Shown: positions 20,876-31,429, numbered from the stretch's first letter. The stretch: 64,000 nt of DNA from Chlorocebus sabaeus (GCF_047675955.1 NC_132931.1:620001-684000), one strand, 5' to 3'. Program-made: numbers and translations. The notes: generated from the sequence alone by a model not told the origin.

Positions 20876-21018
20876 ATTTCCCACTGTAAGGACAATAATC
20901 CTCAAATTGGTTTGGGAGAGTTATAGGAAACAGCTTCTGAAGATGTGCAAGGGGCAGGATTGGAGCTCAGTGAACTGTTTGTTCAATCTTAGGACTAATC
21001 CAGTTTCAGAAGCTATTT
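20876..21018 (+). ncRNA. Candidate decayed H/ACA snoRNA in intron 6
   Basis: Two hairpins flank a possible H box. The 5' hairpin closes with TTCCCA / TGGGAG. ATAGGA at 20924-20929 fits ANANNA. The 3' hairpin has a perfect 10-base stem, AGCTTCTGAA (20933-20942) with TTCAGAAGCT (21006-21015). Total length is about 140 bases, as in this RNA class. The expected ACA box after the stem is not present (ATT instead). CCT6A introns are known hosts of H/ACA snoRNAs; I cannot confirm from memory which one sits here. Confidence 0.4.
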
Positions 21019-21074
21019 TCTTCTCAAAAAATAAATGTTTCCCTACTTTCTGTAACTTTTTTTTTCCCTAATAG

Positions 21075-21090
21075 AGAAGTGAATTCTGGC

Positions 21091-21121
<31 letters not shown>

Positions 21122-21245
21122 GAGTGCAGAAGAGAGAAAAACTCATAAAAGCTGAAAGAAAATTCATTGAAGATAGAGTTAAATAATAGAACTGAAAAGG
21201 AAAGTCTGTGGTGATTCAGATAAAGGATTTGTTATTAATCAAAAG
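21075..21245 (+). pseudogene. CCT6A: CCT6A-like exon 7 with poly(T) expansion
   Basis: EVNSG is followed by a run of 27 T (21091-21117) where CCT6A has the short T-rich stretch for FFY. The sequence resumes at KSAEER-type codons. A 4-base loss in the following A-run gives TAA/TAG stops after EDRVK. Ends at an intact GTGAG donor. Confidence 0.92.
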
Positions 21246-21339
21246 GTGAGAATGAAAATTGTATAAACTAAATAGTATGTATCATCCATTTTACTTTTAA
21301 GGTGGAAGATGTTGAAACTAATTTTTATTTTTGTTATAG

Positions 21340-21422
21340 GGAATTGACCCCTTTTCCTCAGATGCTCTTTCAAGAGAAGGCGTAGTCGCTCTGCGCAGAG
21401 CTAAAAGGAGAAATATGGAGAG
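21340..21422 (+). pseudogene. CCT6A: CCT6A-like exon 8
   Basis: Open throughout: GIDPFSSDALSREGVVALRR followed by AKRRNMER, matching CCT6A closely. TAG acceptor and GTATGA donor intact. Confidence 0.94.
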
Positions 21423-21752
21423 GTATGAGTAGCAGATTTATCCAAGTAATTTGACTTTTACTTATTTTGCAAATTAATTGGGATTATTTCTTATACTTTA
21501 TTTTTGAGTTTTTCAACTGTATAATTAATTGACATTAACTATCTTCACATTATTTTGCACCCGTCAGCACTGTACATCTCTAGAATTTTTTTCATCACCA
21601 CAAACTGAAACTGTATACCCGTTAAATAGTTACTCCCCATTTCTCCCTCCCTCTTGCCGCTTGTAAACATTATTTTACTTTTTGTCTCTGAATTCAGTAT
21701 ACCTCCTCCCAAAGAGCTCACCACAATAAAGGTTTTTTAAAAAATATTATTA

Positions 21753-22032
21753 TTTTTTGAGACAGTCTTGCTCTGTTGTGCAGTGGTATGATCTTGGTTC
21801 ACTGCAACTTCCGCTTCCTGAGTTCTAGGATTCTCGTGCCTCAGCCTCCCAAGTAGCTGGGATTACGGGTGTCTGCCCCCATGCCCGCTGAATTGTTTTG
21901 TTTTGCTTTTTTAGTAGAGATGGGGTTTTGCCATGTTGGCTACACTGGTCTCAAACTCCTGGCCTCAAGTGATCCACCCACCTCAACCTCCCAAAGTGCC
22001 GGGATTACAGGTGTGAGCCACCATGCCTGGCC
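21753..22032 (-). mobile_element. Alu in intron 8
   Basis: Reverse Alu, GAGACAGTCTTGCTCTGTTG to CACCATGCCTGGCC, with a small right-arm deletion. Confidence 0.9.
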
Positions 22033-22275
22033 AACAAAGAGCTCTTTTCTACTTTTAGATTTCATTTGCTGACTTGGGGAGAGTGGTTTAAATGGAGGGT
22101 TAAAAGACTAGTTTTCAGCTGGTTGATGGCAAATTAAAAGGCTTAGGTTAAAGTACATTTTAAAATGTAATTTTTGTGTGTAATTCTGAAAAATTCCTTC
22201 CTAAAAATTACTTGTCTTCTCTTTGAACTTCAGTGGTAACACTGCTTATCCACCTCCCTTAAAATGCTATGTCAG

Positions 22276-22372
22276 GCTGACTCTTGCTTGGGGTCGGGTG
22301 GCCCTGAATTCTTTTGACGACCTCAGTCCTGACTGCTTGGGACATGCAGGACTTTTATGTGAGTATACATTG
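22276..22372 (+). pseudogene. CCT6A: CCT6A-like exon 9
   Basis: Open: LTLAWGRVALNSFDDLSPDC then LGHAGLLCEYTL. CCT6A has LACGG, so the Cys-Gly pair is changed. Donor GTAAGT intact. Confidence 0.92.
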
Positions 22373-22432
22373 GTAAGTGTATTTTCTTCTTGAGGGCAAT
22401 AGAACTTTTTAGCTCATGAATTATTTTTATTT

Positions 22433-22722
22433 TGTTTGTTTGAGATAGGGTCTCACTCCTGCCCAGGCTGGAGTGTGATCAGATCACAGCTCACTGCAGC
22501 CTCATCTTCTGGGCTCAAGTGATCCTCCTGCTTCAGGCCCCTGAGCAAATGGGACCACAGACATGTGCTACCATGCATGGCTAATTTTTTTGTGTAATTT
22601 TTGTAGAAAACAGGGTCGTATTGTGTTGCCCAGGCAGGTCTTAAACTCCTGGGCTCAGGCCGTCCTTCACCCTCAGCCTCCCAACGTGCTGAGATTACAG
22701 GCATGAGCCACTGTGCCTGGTT
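22433..22722 (-). mobile_element. Alu in intron 9 (old)
   Basis: Reverse, divergent Alu, GAGATAGGGTCTCACTCC to CACTGTGCCTGGTTC. Confidence 0.88.
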
Positions 22723-22972
22723 CAGGGAGTCTTTAGCAGAAAAATTAATTGAAATTCAGGATCAGATTTTTGTTTATATACATTTTGAAGGTTTATGTGT
22801 AGTAATGGGAAGCCATTGATGGGGGAAATCACATTTATATGTGATTTTTCAAAAAGAGATAATTTGATTTAATGTGATCAAGTTTGTTCCTTATTAATAT
22901 GCTGCTTGTCATTCTCTGTAAGTTCCTCTTCTCTCTTCACTCTTTGCCCAGTCATGTTTCTTCTACACATAG

Positions 22973-23109
22973 GGAGTTCACCTTTATTGAGAAGTGTTAA
23001 CAACCCTCGTTCTGTCACATTATTGATCAAAGGACCAAATAAGCCCACACTTAGATCAAAGATGCAGTAAGGGATGGCTTGAGGGCTGTCAAAATTGCTA
23101 TTGATGATG
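22973..23109 (+). pseudogene. CCT6A: CCT6A-like exon 10
   Basis: FTFIEKC-like start shortened by about 9 bases, then CCCTCGTTCTGTCACATTAT and ATCAAAGGACCAAATAAGC match CCT6A (NPRSVTLLIKGPNK). Loss of bases in the HTLTQ codons shifts the frame and leads to stops. Donor GTAAGG intact. Confidence 0.9.
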
Positions 23110-23533
23110 GTAAGGTCCTTACCATATTTCAATTCTATTATATTGTTTTGCTGGTCTGAAAAGCATGGCTGAATACTGTGTTCTTTTATCAGTAGTTTAC
23201 ACAGCCAGACACCATGCAAAAGCAGTCTTCCCTTTAGAATGACTGATGGTATGCTAAGGTTTTTCATAGCGTATCATTATTAAAGGTGAATACAAATAAA
23301 TCAACTAATACTGATCTGTTGAAAGAGCTGCCAGTGGCTAGTGAAGCCATTCTGGTTGAGTCATTCTCCTATTTGATATGTTAGTCGCTTGTATTGTGGC
23401 TTTCAAATGCAGCACTTAAATTGATGTGGTCATAGTGAATTTGTAAGAAAGTAATGGCTTTCATATGTGTATTTTGTTATTCATAAAATTAGTTCTACAG
23501 TTTTCTTAGTATTTTTTTTTCCCCATCCAACAG

Positions 23534-23622
23534 GCTGTGTGATTAAATATAAGCTCAGTGTTAAGGGCAGGGCACAGCTTGGAGTCCAAGCATTTGCTGA
23601 TGCGTTGCTCGTTATTCCCAAG
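23534..23622 (+). pseudogene. CCT6A: CCT6A-like exon 11 with internal deletion
   Basis: Starts GCTGTGTG and jumps straight to ATTAAATATAAGC. About 45 bases encoding the VVPGAGAVEVAMAEA segment, which includes conserved PGAGA, are missing. Then SVKGRAQLGVQAFADALLVI continues to an intact GTGTAC donor. Confidence 0.92.
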
Positions 23623-24067
23623 GTGTACATGCCTTAAACAGTCAATCTTCCAGAAGATTCAGCTCATCAAACCTTTTTGATAATGTAGGCTTTATTGATA
23701 ATGTGGATTTTGGATAAGCAAGTTTGATCAGTTTTCTTCCTGACTCTAGAACAGGTATCCCTCATCATCCAGATGTATTTGGTTTCGCTGGGAGGCCTAA
23801 ATAGCTGACGTTTCAGATGGCAAGAGAGAACCTGTAGTTTAATATTTGCAGTATTAGGGGTTATACTTGAGTACAAACTTGCTTTTTGTTTCGGTTTTAG
23901 TTAAACTGATATCATTGTTTTCTATTATATACTAATTTTGAAGTATAGTTTATGACTGGTGTATTGCTGCTTGCTTTGGGGTAGATGAGAGAGTTGATCA
24001 GTAACTTGTGTCTGGTTATTCTCTGAAGGGAACATAAATGTTCTGTCTTCATACAATAGATTTTTGT

Positions 24068-24348
24068 GTTTTTGTTGTTGTTGTTTTTTGAGAACTTTGC
24101 AAGTTTTGCTTTTGTTGTCTAGGCTGGAGCGCAGTGGTGTGATCTCGGCCCACTGCAACCTCAGCCTCCCCAGTAGCTGTAATTACAGACACCTGCCACC
24201 ACACCCGGCTAGGTGTTTTTTTTATTTTTAGTAGAGATGGGGTTTCACCATGTTGGCCAGAATGGTCTCAAACTCCTGGCCTCAGGTGATCCACCTGCCT
24301 TGGCCTCCCAAAGTGCTGGGATTACAGGCGTGAGCCACTGCATCCAGC
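24068..24348 (-). mobile_element. Alu in intron 11
   Basis: Reverse Alu with GTTGTTGTTG-containing head; ends CCACTGCATCCAGC. Confidence 0.9.
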
Positions 24349-24363
24349 TGAGATTTCTTTTGC

Positions 24364-24369
24364 GTTTTT

Positions 24370-24401
<32 letters not shown>

Positions 24402-24680
24402 TGAGACAGAGTCTCACTCTGTAGCCCAGGCTGGAGTGCAGTGGCATGATCTCGGCTCGGCAACCTCTACCTCCCGGGTTCAAGCAATTCTCCTGCCTCA
24501 GCCTCCCGACTAGCTGGGACTGCAGGTACGTGCCACAATGCCCAGCTAATTTTTGTATTTTTAGTAGAGACGGGGTTTCACCATGTTGACCAGCATAGTC
24601 TCAATCTCTTGACCTTATGAGCCACCCGCCTGGGCCTCCCAAAGTGCTGGGATTATGGGCGTGAGCCACCGTGCCCAGCC
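24364..24680 (-). mobile_element. Alu in intron 11
   Basis: Reverse Alu with (GTTTT)n head; ends CACCGTGCCCAGCC. Confidence 0.93.
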
Positions 24681-24754
24681 GTGCCTTTTTTTTTTTTTTT
24701 AAACTATCAATTCTTACTTCCTGTTTTCTCAAGAATTAAATTTGTTTACTTTAG

Positions 24755-24857
24755 GTTCTTGCTCAGAATTCTGGTTCTGACCTTCAGGAAACATTAGTTA
24801 AAATTTAAGCAGAACATTCAGAATCAGTTCAGCTCGTGGGTGTGAACTTGAACACAG
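24755..24857 (+). pseudogene. CCT6A: CCT6A-like exon 12 with stop
   Basis: VLAQNSGSDLQETLVKI then TAA where CCT6A has CAA (Gln), then AEHSESVQLVGVNLNT to an intact GTAAGA donor. Confidence 0.94.
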
Positions 24858-25163
24858 GTAAGAGAATGCAACTTTTTGTAGAGGGAAAACTAGATGTAAT
24901 ACATGAGAGTTGAAGCCGGGAAAGATTAAAAATGGGGACCAGAAAAAAATCTTTTGCTTTGCAATTTGACACCAGTACTATTAGGGAACTCTAGGTTCTG
25001 AAAATGGGATAAAATAGGATATTAATAAAAAATGGAATGATTAGATATAATAAGGGAGTAGACTGAGTAATTTTGGGATAATTTTGTTGGAGATGTTGAG
25101 TGGTGGTAGATGGTTCAGATTACTGTTGAAGGATTTTCATATTGCGTTTGCCTTACTCAGTGG

Positions 25164-25476
25164 GTTTTTGTTTGTTTTTTGTTTTTTTCTTTTTGAGACG
25201 GAGTCTTGCTGTATCCCCCAGGCTGGAGTGCAGTGGCGCTATCTCGGCTCACTTGCAAGTGCCGCCTTCCAGGTTCATGCCATTCTCCTGCCTTAGCCTC
25301 CCGAGTAGCTGGGACTACAGGTGCCTGCCACCACACCCGGCTAATTTTTTGTATTTTTAGTTGAGACGGGGTTTCACCGTGTTAGCCAGGATGGTCTCGA
25401 TCTCCTGACCTCATGATCTGCCCGCCTCGGCCTCCCAAAGTGCTGGGATTACAGGTGTGAGCCACCGCGCCCAGCC
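25164..25476 (-). mobile_element. Alu (Y-like) in intron 12
   Basis: Reverse Alu; CCTTACTCAGT on both sides is the target duplication. Confidence 0.94.
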
Positions 25477-26033
25477 ACCTTACTCAGTTTTTAATCAAGT
25501 ACTATGATAAGAAAATAGATTGGGTGATTATATTCATGGGTGAAAAACAGCTAAAGATAGCAAATAGTGCCAGAAAAGGGGATCTAGAAATCTAATGAAA
25601 TGATCTTAGACCCCTGTAACAAAACAACACAAATTAAGTACAAAGTAGAAGACAGATAACAGGTACATCCATGCAGTATGTGCAAGACCTATTGTTGTCA
25701 ACATTATTATTTAATAAAAAAGGTTTCTGGAATGAGGGAAATGATCAGTCCATTTTAGCCAGATTATAGTCGCAGTACTATACTATGGGTAAACAGAAAT
25801 GTATCCAGAAGAGAGAGATGTTCAGGTCTTCTAAGTAGAAGTCAGACACTCCTCAAATATTGTGGACAGGGTTCATGGTTCAGAGTAGAAAACTGGGCTA
25901 ACAGAGAAGCTTTGAATTCTCATAGTTAATACTGGCGGAAATGAGTCATCAGTGATAAGCAAAGCCACACACAATCACACAATATTGTTGGTTCTTATTG
26001 ACTGAACTTATTTAAGGTTTGGTTGCCTTCTAG

Positions 26034-26107
26034 GTGAGCCAGTGGTAGCAGCAGAAGTAGGCGTTACGGGATAACGATTGTGTAAAGAAACAGCTTCATC
26101 ACTCTTG
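26034..26107 (+). pseudogene. CCT6A: CCT6A-like exon 13, frameshifted
   Basis: GEPVVAAEVGV, then one extra base in the VWDNY codons gives a nearby stop. In the shifted frame CVKKQL and the HS/SL end follow. Acceptor TAG and donor GTAAGT intact. Confidence 0.92.
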
Positions 26108-26367
26108 GTAAGTTTGGGAAACTGAAAACTAAACTGTTAGAGAATCATCATACTCTTTTCATTTGGTGTGTCCTGTTTAGTTGCTCCTTTTCCCCCATGA
26201 ACAATGTAATCAGCTGAAAGTGTGGAAACCGAACTAACCCTCTGATGTGTAGAGGGGAAGGGGGAAATTTAATTGGATGTAATGTGTGCAGCTTAGTTGA
26301 AGTGGGAAGTTGAGTCGAATCAGGGCTTTTAATCATCTGAGCCATCTAATTTTTGTCCCCCTTTCAG

Positions 26368-27325
26368 CGCTGTGATTGCCACCAACATTCTCTTGGTTGA
26401 TGAGATCATGTGAGCCTGGAATGCCTTCTCTGAAAGGTTGAATTGAAGCTTCCTCTCTGAGTCTTGAAGACTCTGCAAAGTGATCCTGAGGAATACAGCT
26501 GTGGAGTTTTTGTCCAAGCTTCAAATGAGTTTCAAAGGAATTTTCCCATATGAGAAAAGAAGAGAACACTGGCATCTGTTGAAATTCGGAAGTTCTGAGA
26601 TTATAATTACAGTATTCTTTTAAAAGTTGCACTGAAGTGTACATACATAAAGCAGGTCTTTCACCCAGTGAACAGGATGTTTTGCTTTAGCAGCAGTGAC
26701 ATAAAATTCCACGTTAGATAAGCATGTATTACCTACATTATTAAATATTTCTTGAAAAGCAGATTTTAATAGTTTAATTTTATGTGGACGTATGTTAAAT
26801 TATTCAACAGTACCCTATTGTTAAGCATTTGGTTTTAAATTTTTTATGCTAATATAAAGCTTAAGTAATTTAAAATTTTGAGAGCATCCCTGTTAGTGTA
26901 AATTTCTGAGTAAATTCATTGGATCAATTGGAGTTTTCATGCTTTTGAAATAGCCTTGCTAAAATGCTCCCCCTACAAAGTTAAGTTGTAGGAAATGGGA
27001 AGAGGAGTAAACTAGAGGCAAGGGAGTTGAGAGAGCTGGAAGGTGTGGTGACTAAGGGCTACAGTTATGGGGTTAAATTTGAGATTTGTAGGCTAACTGT
27101 ATTTTCAAGTTTCTGAACTTTTGCTTATGCAAGATATTCATCCCAAAGCCTCTAGCATCATATTTTTCTCACCCAAATAACTACGTTTCCACAATATTAT
27201 TTATATAGTTGTTGATCTGTCTCTGCAGTCCTTGAAGGTGATGTTGATGTTACTAGGCTGTGTGTTTTGGGGGCTCAGCAGTGGCCTGAAGTGAGCGTGC
27301 AATAAATGTTAAGTTGAAACTTCCT
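26368..27325 (+). pseudogene. CCT6A: CCT6A-like exon 14 and 3' UTR
   Basis: AVIATNILLVDEIM, then TGA where CCT6A has CGA (Arg). The ancestral C-terminal codons and stop follow within 30 bases. A long AT-rich 3' UTR runs to an AATAAA signal at 27301-27306. The next gene's first exon begins about 310 bases further on, the same close spacing as CCT6A and SUMF2 in human. Confidence 0.9.
27301..27306 (+). terminator. AATAAA polyadenylation signal of the CCT6A copy
   Basis: AATAAA followed by a G/T-rich stretch (TTCCTTTGTGGTCTTG) about 20 bases later. Confidence 0.75.
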
Positions 27326-27429
27326 TTGTGGTCTTGCAATGGTATGATGCACAAATGCAATTTTAAAGGTAGTGTAAACTGTCCAAAGGTTTAAAAAGTA
27401 GTGAAAGGGCCTCTAGGGACCCTCAACGT

Positions 27430-27900
27430 GCTTTTCCTTAATTCCCTGGGCGGCCCTGCAGGTGGTGTGGCCAGTCCTACCCCTTGCCTCCGTCAGTTAC
27501 CCCCTGCTGAATTGTTGGGTGAAGGGCGGGTGGTGGAGCAGCACGCGCATGTGTGCAGGGGGCGACTGCCACCCTGGTGCCTGAGGGCAGATGAGCAGCA
27601 GGGCCATGGGTGTGCGTGGCGTGGTGCGCCAGTCCTGATGCCAGCATGGGTTCATCACTGCTGCTGTCCTTGCTGTCGCTCCTGGTTGGTGCCTGGCTCA
27701 AGCTAGGTCATTGAACCGCTGGTCACCCGGGGGCACTGGGAAAGGGGATGGGGCCCTCCGCCCTGGCGGGATTGAGCCTGAGGCCCCTCTGCCCGCTTCC
27801 GGGATGCACCTGCAGCGGCCGGCTGGGGAGGTCGCTTTCGGTGCGCGTGGTGCCTCACCGCCTTGTGCTTTCAACTTGCTCTGGAATCTTTCAAACCTAT
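27430..27900 (+). promoter_or_regulatory. GC-rich block around SUMF2-like exon 1
   Basis: GC-rich with scattered CpG and TpG/CpA decay products, as expected of an old CpG island promoter. It spans the SUMF2-like first exon. Confidence 0.55.
27638..27706 (+). pseudogene. SUMF2: SUMF2-like exon 1 (signal peptide), frameshifted
   Basis: SUMF2 is an ER-lumen paralogue of the formylglycine-generating enzyme SUMF1 and modulates sulfatase activation. The bases after ATG (27638) encode a hydrophobic leader ending LLSLLVGAWLKL, which matches the SUMF2 signal peptide, but only after a 1-base deletion just past the ATG. From the ATG itself the frame is wrong and runs to TAG. The exon ends at 27706; the donor reads GTCATT, a weak site. 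Downstream position and same strand relative to the CCT6A copy agree with the parental gene order. Confidence 0.82.
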
Positions 27901-27914
27901 GAAAAGGAATGAGA

Positions 27915-28212
27915 GGCCAGGCGCGGTGGCTCTCGCCTATAATTCCAGCACTTCGGGAGGCCAAGGCGGGTGGATCACTTGAGGTCAGGAGTTGAAGACC
28001 AGCCTGGCCAACATGGTGAAACCCCATCTCCACAAAAATACAAAAAATTAGCCGGGCATGGTGGCACAGGCCTGTAATTCCAGCTACTCAGGAGGCTGAG
28101 ACAGGAGGATCACTTGAAGCCAGGGGGTGGAGGTTGCAGTGAGCCGAGATTGTGCTATTGCACTCCAGCCTAGGAGACAGAGTGAGACTTCATCGCAAAA
28201 AAAAAAAAAGGG
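27915..28212 (+). mobile_element. Alu
   Basis: Starts GGCCAGGCGCGGTGGCTCTCG; full length with A tail. In SUMF2-like intron 1. Confidence 0.93.
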
Positions 28213-28577
28213 AAAGAGGAGAATGTAACAAGGAATGACCCCCGCCCCCATGTACTTGTCGGCCAGCTTAAAGAGCTGCCAGTTTGTGGCCAGTCCTGCT
28301 CCTACGGAATCGTACTCGCCCCGTCTCCTAGAGCCATTTTGAAGTGGGTCCAGACGTATCCCATTTTATTCTAAACCTTCAGCTAGATGAAAAAATAATT
28401 ATCGTTTCTCACCTAAAAAACTGACAGTGCTGCTTAATAATATATCCAGTCTGTTCAAATTCATCTATCATCTCATAAAGGGTTTTTAACGTTTGCTGGC
28501 TGAATTAGGGACAAAATCTCATACATTGCAATTGTATGTTCTTAATTCTGATTCAATCTGATTATTTCCCTACTTAC
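28213..28577. other. Unique sequence, nothing recognised
   Basis: AT-rich intron sequence of the SUMF2-like fragment; no repeat or exon supported. Confidence 0.4.
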
Positions 28578-28583
28578 TCATTT

Positions 28584-28733
28584 GTTTTTTTTGGTGGGGC
28601 AGGGGGCAAGGTCTCACCGTGTTGCCCAGGCTGGAGTGCAGTGGTACCATCATAGCTCACTGCGGCCTCAAGCAATCCCTGCCTCAGCTTCCCAAAGTGC
28701 TGGGATTACAGGCCTGAGACACCACGCCAGGAT
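28584..28733 (-). mobile_element. Internally deleted Alu
   Basis: Reverse Alu start (AAGGTCTCACCGTGTTGCCC) joined to the left-arm end (GAGACACCACGCCAGG). Confidence 0.82.
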
Positions 28734-28782
28734 GATCCATTTTTTTCCCCTTGAGATGTATTTGTTGAAGAAACTGAAAATA

Positions 28783-29079
28783 GGCCGGGAGCGGTGCTCA
28801 TGACTGTAATCCCAGCATTTTGAGAGGCCAAGGTGGGCAGATTACGAGGTCAGGAGTTCAAGACCAGCCTGGCCAATATGGTGAAACCCCATCTCTACTA
28901 AAAATACAAATAATTAGCTGGGCGTGGTGGCACGCACCTGTAATCTTAGCTACTAAGGAGGCTGAGACAGGAGAGTTGCTTCAACCTGGGAGGCAGAGGT
29001 TGCAGTGAGCCGAGATCTTGCCACTGCACTCCAGCTTGGGCAACAGAGTGAGACTCTGCCTCAAAGAAAAAAAAAAAGG
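28783..29079 (+). mobile_element. Alu
   Basis: Starts GGCCGGGAGCGGTGCTCATG; full length, A tail with G. Confidence 0.92.
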
Positions 29080-29364
29080 ATGAAATAAGTGTGAATGTGT
29101 CAGGATAAGAGAGCCAAAGATAGGATCTTAAGGAACATCAAAAGACCAGGACTCTGCCTTGAAAGAAGTTACAGTGCTTAGACATCCTTTCTTGGAAAGA
29201 CGCTGAAGTGGTACATCAAGCTGAGTTAGTGTGGGCTGTTGGAAACAACATGGTAAAGAGACCCGAATCCAGTCCTGTCTCCTGTTAACCAGCATTTTAA
29301 GTCATATTTCTTTTTTGGGTCTTGGTTTCCTCCTGTGGAATAAGGGGGCTGAAGCAAAGACCCT

Positions 29365-29528
29365 TTTTTATTTTTTTATTTGAGACAGAGTCTTACTCTG
29401 TCCCCCAAGCTGGAGTGCAGCGGCACAATCTTGGCTCACTACAACCTCCCAGATTCAAGTGATTCTCCTGCCTCAGCCTCCCCAGTAGCTGGGATTACTG
29501 GTGTGCACCATCATGCCTAATTTTTTTT
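29365..29528 (-). mobile_element. Alu right part, truncated
   Basis: Reverse Alu ending at ACCATCATGCCTAATTTT, where the next Alu begins. Confidence 0.85.
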
Positions 29529-29529
29529 T

Positions 29530-29824
29530 CCTTTTTTTTTGAGACGGAGTCTTGCTCTTGTCACCCAGGCTGGAATGCAGTGGCATGATCTTGGCTCACT
29601 GCAACCTCCGCCTCGCGGATTCAAGCGATTCTCCTGCCTCAGCCTCCTGAGTACCTGGGATTACAGGCACCTGACACTGCGCCTGGCTAATTATTGTATT
29701 TTTAGTAGAGACGGGTTTTCGCCATGTTGGCCAAGCTGGTCTCCAACTCTTGCACTCAGGTGATCTGCCCGCCTCGGCCTCCCAAAGTGCTGGGATTCCA
29801 AGACGTAAGCCACCATGCCGGGCC
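29530..29824 (-). mobile_element. Alu
   Basis: GAGACGGAGTCTTGCTCTTG to CCACCATGCCGGGCC; directly abuts the preceding fragment. Confidence 0.92.
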
Positions 29825-30186
29825 AGTCCTTTTTAATTCTATCATTTTTCTTAGGCATTCAAACAAGTCTAAAGGTGCTCATTTAACTATCTGGTGATAA
29901 TCATTACGCATTTATGGCAGGGGCCAGGGATATACTGTCAAAAATATATGTATTATATACTTCCCTTCTGGAGCATATAATGGTGAGAATCACTAAGAAC
30001 TGATAAGAGTTCAGTAAGTGGAGAGGAAGAGGCAGAGAAACAGCATGAGCAGAAGGATGGGTAGAAAGTGCTAAATGCATTTTAGGGTAGAGTGTCTAAA
30101 TTCGCCTAGCTGGGGCAAGGGTTTGTGTAGAGGAAGAAAGAGGTAAGTGCAAATCTATCGTGTGCTCAACATTTCACCCATGCTAT
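29825..30186. other. Unique sequence, nothing recognised
   Basis: Purine-rich intron sequence; no repeat assigned with confidence. Confidence 0.4.
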
Positions 30187-30189
30187 TTT

Positions 30190-30350
30190 ATTTCTTTTTA
30201 TTTTTTATTTTTTGAGACAGGGTCTTACTCTGTCACCCAGGCTGGAGTGCAGTGACATGATCATAGCTCATTGCAACCTTGAACTCCTGGGCTCAAGCAA
30301 TCCTCCTGCCTTAGCCTCTGTACCCTGTCTCTGAGCCATTGCACCTGGTT
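30190..30350 (-). mobile_element. Internally deleted Alu
   Basis: Reverse right arm (GAGACAGGGTCTTACTCTG) joined to GAGCCATTGCACCTGGTTCC. Confidence 0.8.
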
Positions 30351-30399
30351 CCGTGTTACTTATTTTTTTTTCTTTTATGAACAAGCTACAGTTGTCCAT

Positions 30400-30830
30400 A
30401 GATATCCCCATTTTTCAGATGAAGAAATTGAATCTCAGCCAGGCGTGTTGGCTCACACCTGTAATCCCAGCACTTTGGGAGGCTGAGGTGGAAGGATCAC
30501 TTGATCCCAGGAGTTTGAGACCAGCCTGGGTAACATAACAAAACCCCATCTCTACAAAAAATACAAAAATTAGCCAGGCATGGTGGTACACACTTGTGGT
30601 CCCAGCTACTTAGGAGGCTGAGGTGGGAAGATTGCTTAAGCCCATGGGGGCAGAGGTTGCACTGAGCCAAGACTGCACCACTGCACTACAGCCTGGGTAA
30701 CCAAGTGATATCCTGTCACAAAAAAAAGAAAAAAGAAAAGGAATTGATTCTCAGATTAAGTAATTTGTCTAAGGTTTCCCATCAAATTAAGTGACAGAAC
30801 AAGAATGTGAAGCCAAACAAAACACAAAAG
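30400..30830 (-). mobile_element. MIR split by an Alu
   Basis: CCCATTTTTCAGATGAAGAA before and AAGTAATTTGTCTAAGGTT after the Alu are consecutive parts of a reverse MIR. Confidence 0.7.
30438..30741 (+). mobile_element. Alu inside MIR
   Basis: Starts CCAGGCGTGTTGGCTCACAC. AAATTGAATCTCAG and GAATTGATTCTCAG are the diverged target duplication. Confidence 0.93.
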
Positions 30831-30966
30831 GAATTTAAAGCCAGATTTTTAAGCCTCCACGTTTTTTGTTTTGTTATACTATCATGAGTATTGTATACGA
30901 TCCAAATATTATCACTTGTTTTATATATATGCATGTATTACCAATAACTCTCTTTTTTCTCTGCAG

Positions 30967-31063
30967 GAAATGGACAGGCTACTAGCATGGTCCAACTGCC
31001 AAGTGGGAGATTCCCAATGGGAATAAATTCTCCAGACGGCAGAGATGGTGAAGGCCCTGTGCG
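30967..31063 (+). pseudogene. SUMF2: SUMF2-like exon 2
   Basis: After a strong TTCTCTGCAG acceptor the exon reads (G)NGQATSMVQLPSGRFPMG, then INSPDGRDGEGPVR, to a GTAGGC donor. It is open across its length and matches the beginning of mature SUMF2, with a few substitutions. No later SUMF2 exon (the formylglycine-generating sulfatase domain) is recognisable before the NUPR2-like copy, so the duplicated segment ends between 31.1 and 32.8 kb. Confidence 0.9.
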
Positions 31064-31132
31064 GTAGGCGACAGTGTAATCCATATTTCTAGGAGGAATG
31101 AAGGCCCTCTCCAATCTCATTCTTTTTCTTTT

Positions 31133-31429
31133 ATTCTTTTTTTTTTTGAAACCAAGTCTCACTCTGTCACCCAGGCGCTGGAGTGCAGTGGTGTGATTAT
31201 GCTCACTGCAACCTCCGCCTCCCAGGGTTCAAGTGACTCTCTTGCCTCAGCCTCCCAAGTAGCTGGGATTACAGGTGCCCACCACCACACCCAGCTAATT
31301 TTTGTATTTTTAGTAGAGACGGGGTTTCACCATATTGACCAGGCTGGTCTCGAACTCCTGACCTTGTGATCCACTCGCCTCAGCCTCCCAAAGTGTTGGG
31401 GTTACAGGTGTGAGCCACTGCACCTGGCC
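31133..31429 (-). mobile_element. Alu
   Basis: GAAACCAAGTCTCACTCTG to CCACTGCACCTGGCC; full length. Confidence 0.92.

Larger units (their letters stand above)
13627..27325 (+). pseudogene. CCT6A: CCT6A unprocessed pseudogene (TCP-1 zeta chaperonin subunit copy)
   Basis: CCT6A encodes the zeta subunit of the cytosolic TRiC/CCT chaperonin, which folds actin, tubulin and other proteins in an ATP cycle. All 14 exons of such a gene are recognisable here in order, separated by introns with mostly intact AG and GT borders, so this is a genomic duplicate and not a retrocopy. It is closer to CCT6A than to the testis paralogue CCT6B, for example in EKALQFLEEVKVSREMD in exon 4. Disabling changes: the start ATG is GTG, exon 2 is split by an Alu fragment, the donors of exons 4 and 6 are lost, exons 5, 7 and 13 are frameshifted, exon 11 has a deletion of about 45 bases, and exons 6, 12 and 14 contain stops. 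Human carries named relatives (CCT6P1, CCT6P3); orthology with one of these is not established here. Non-coding transcription remains possible. Confidence 0.93.
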
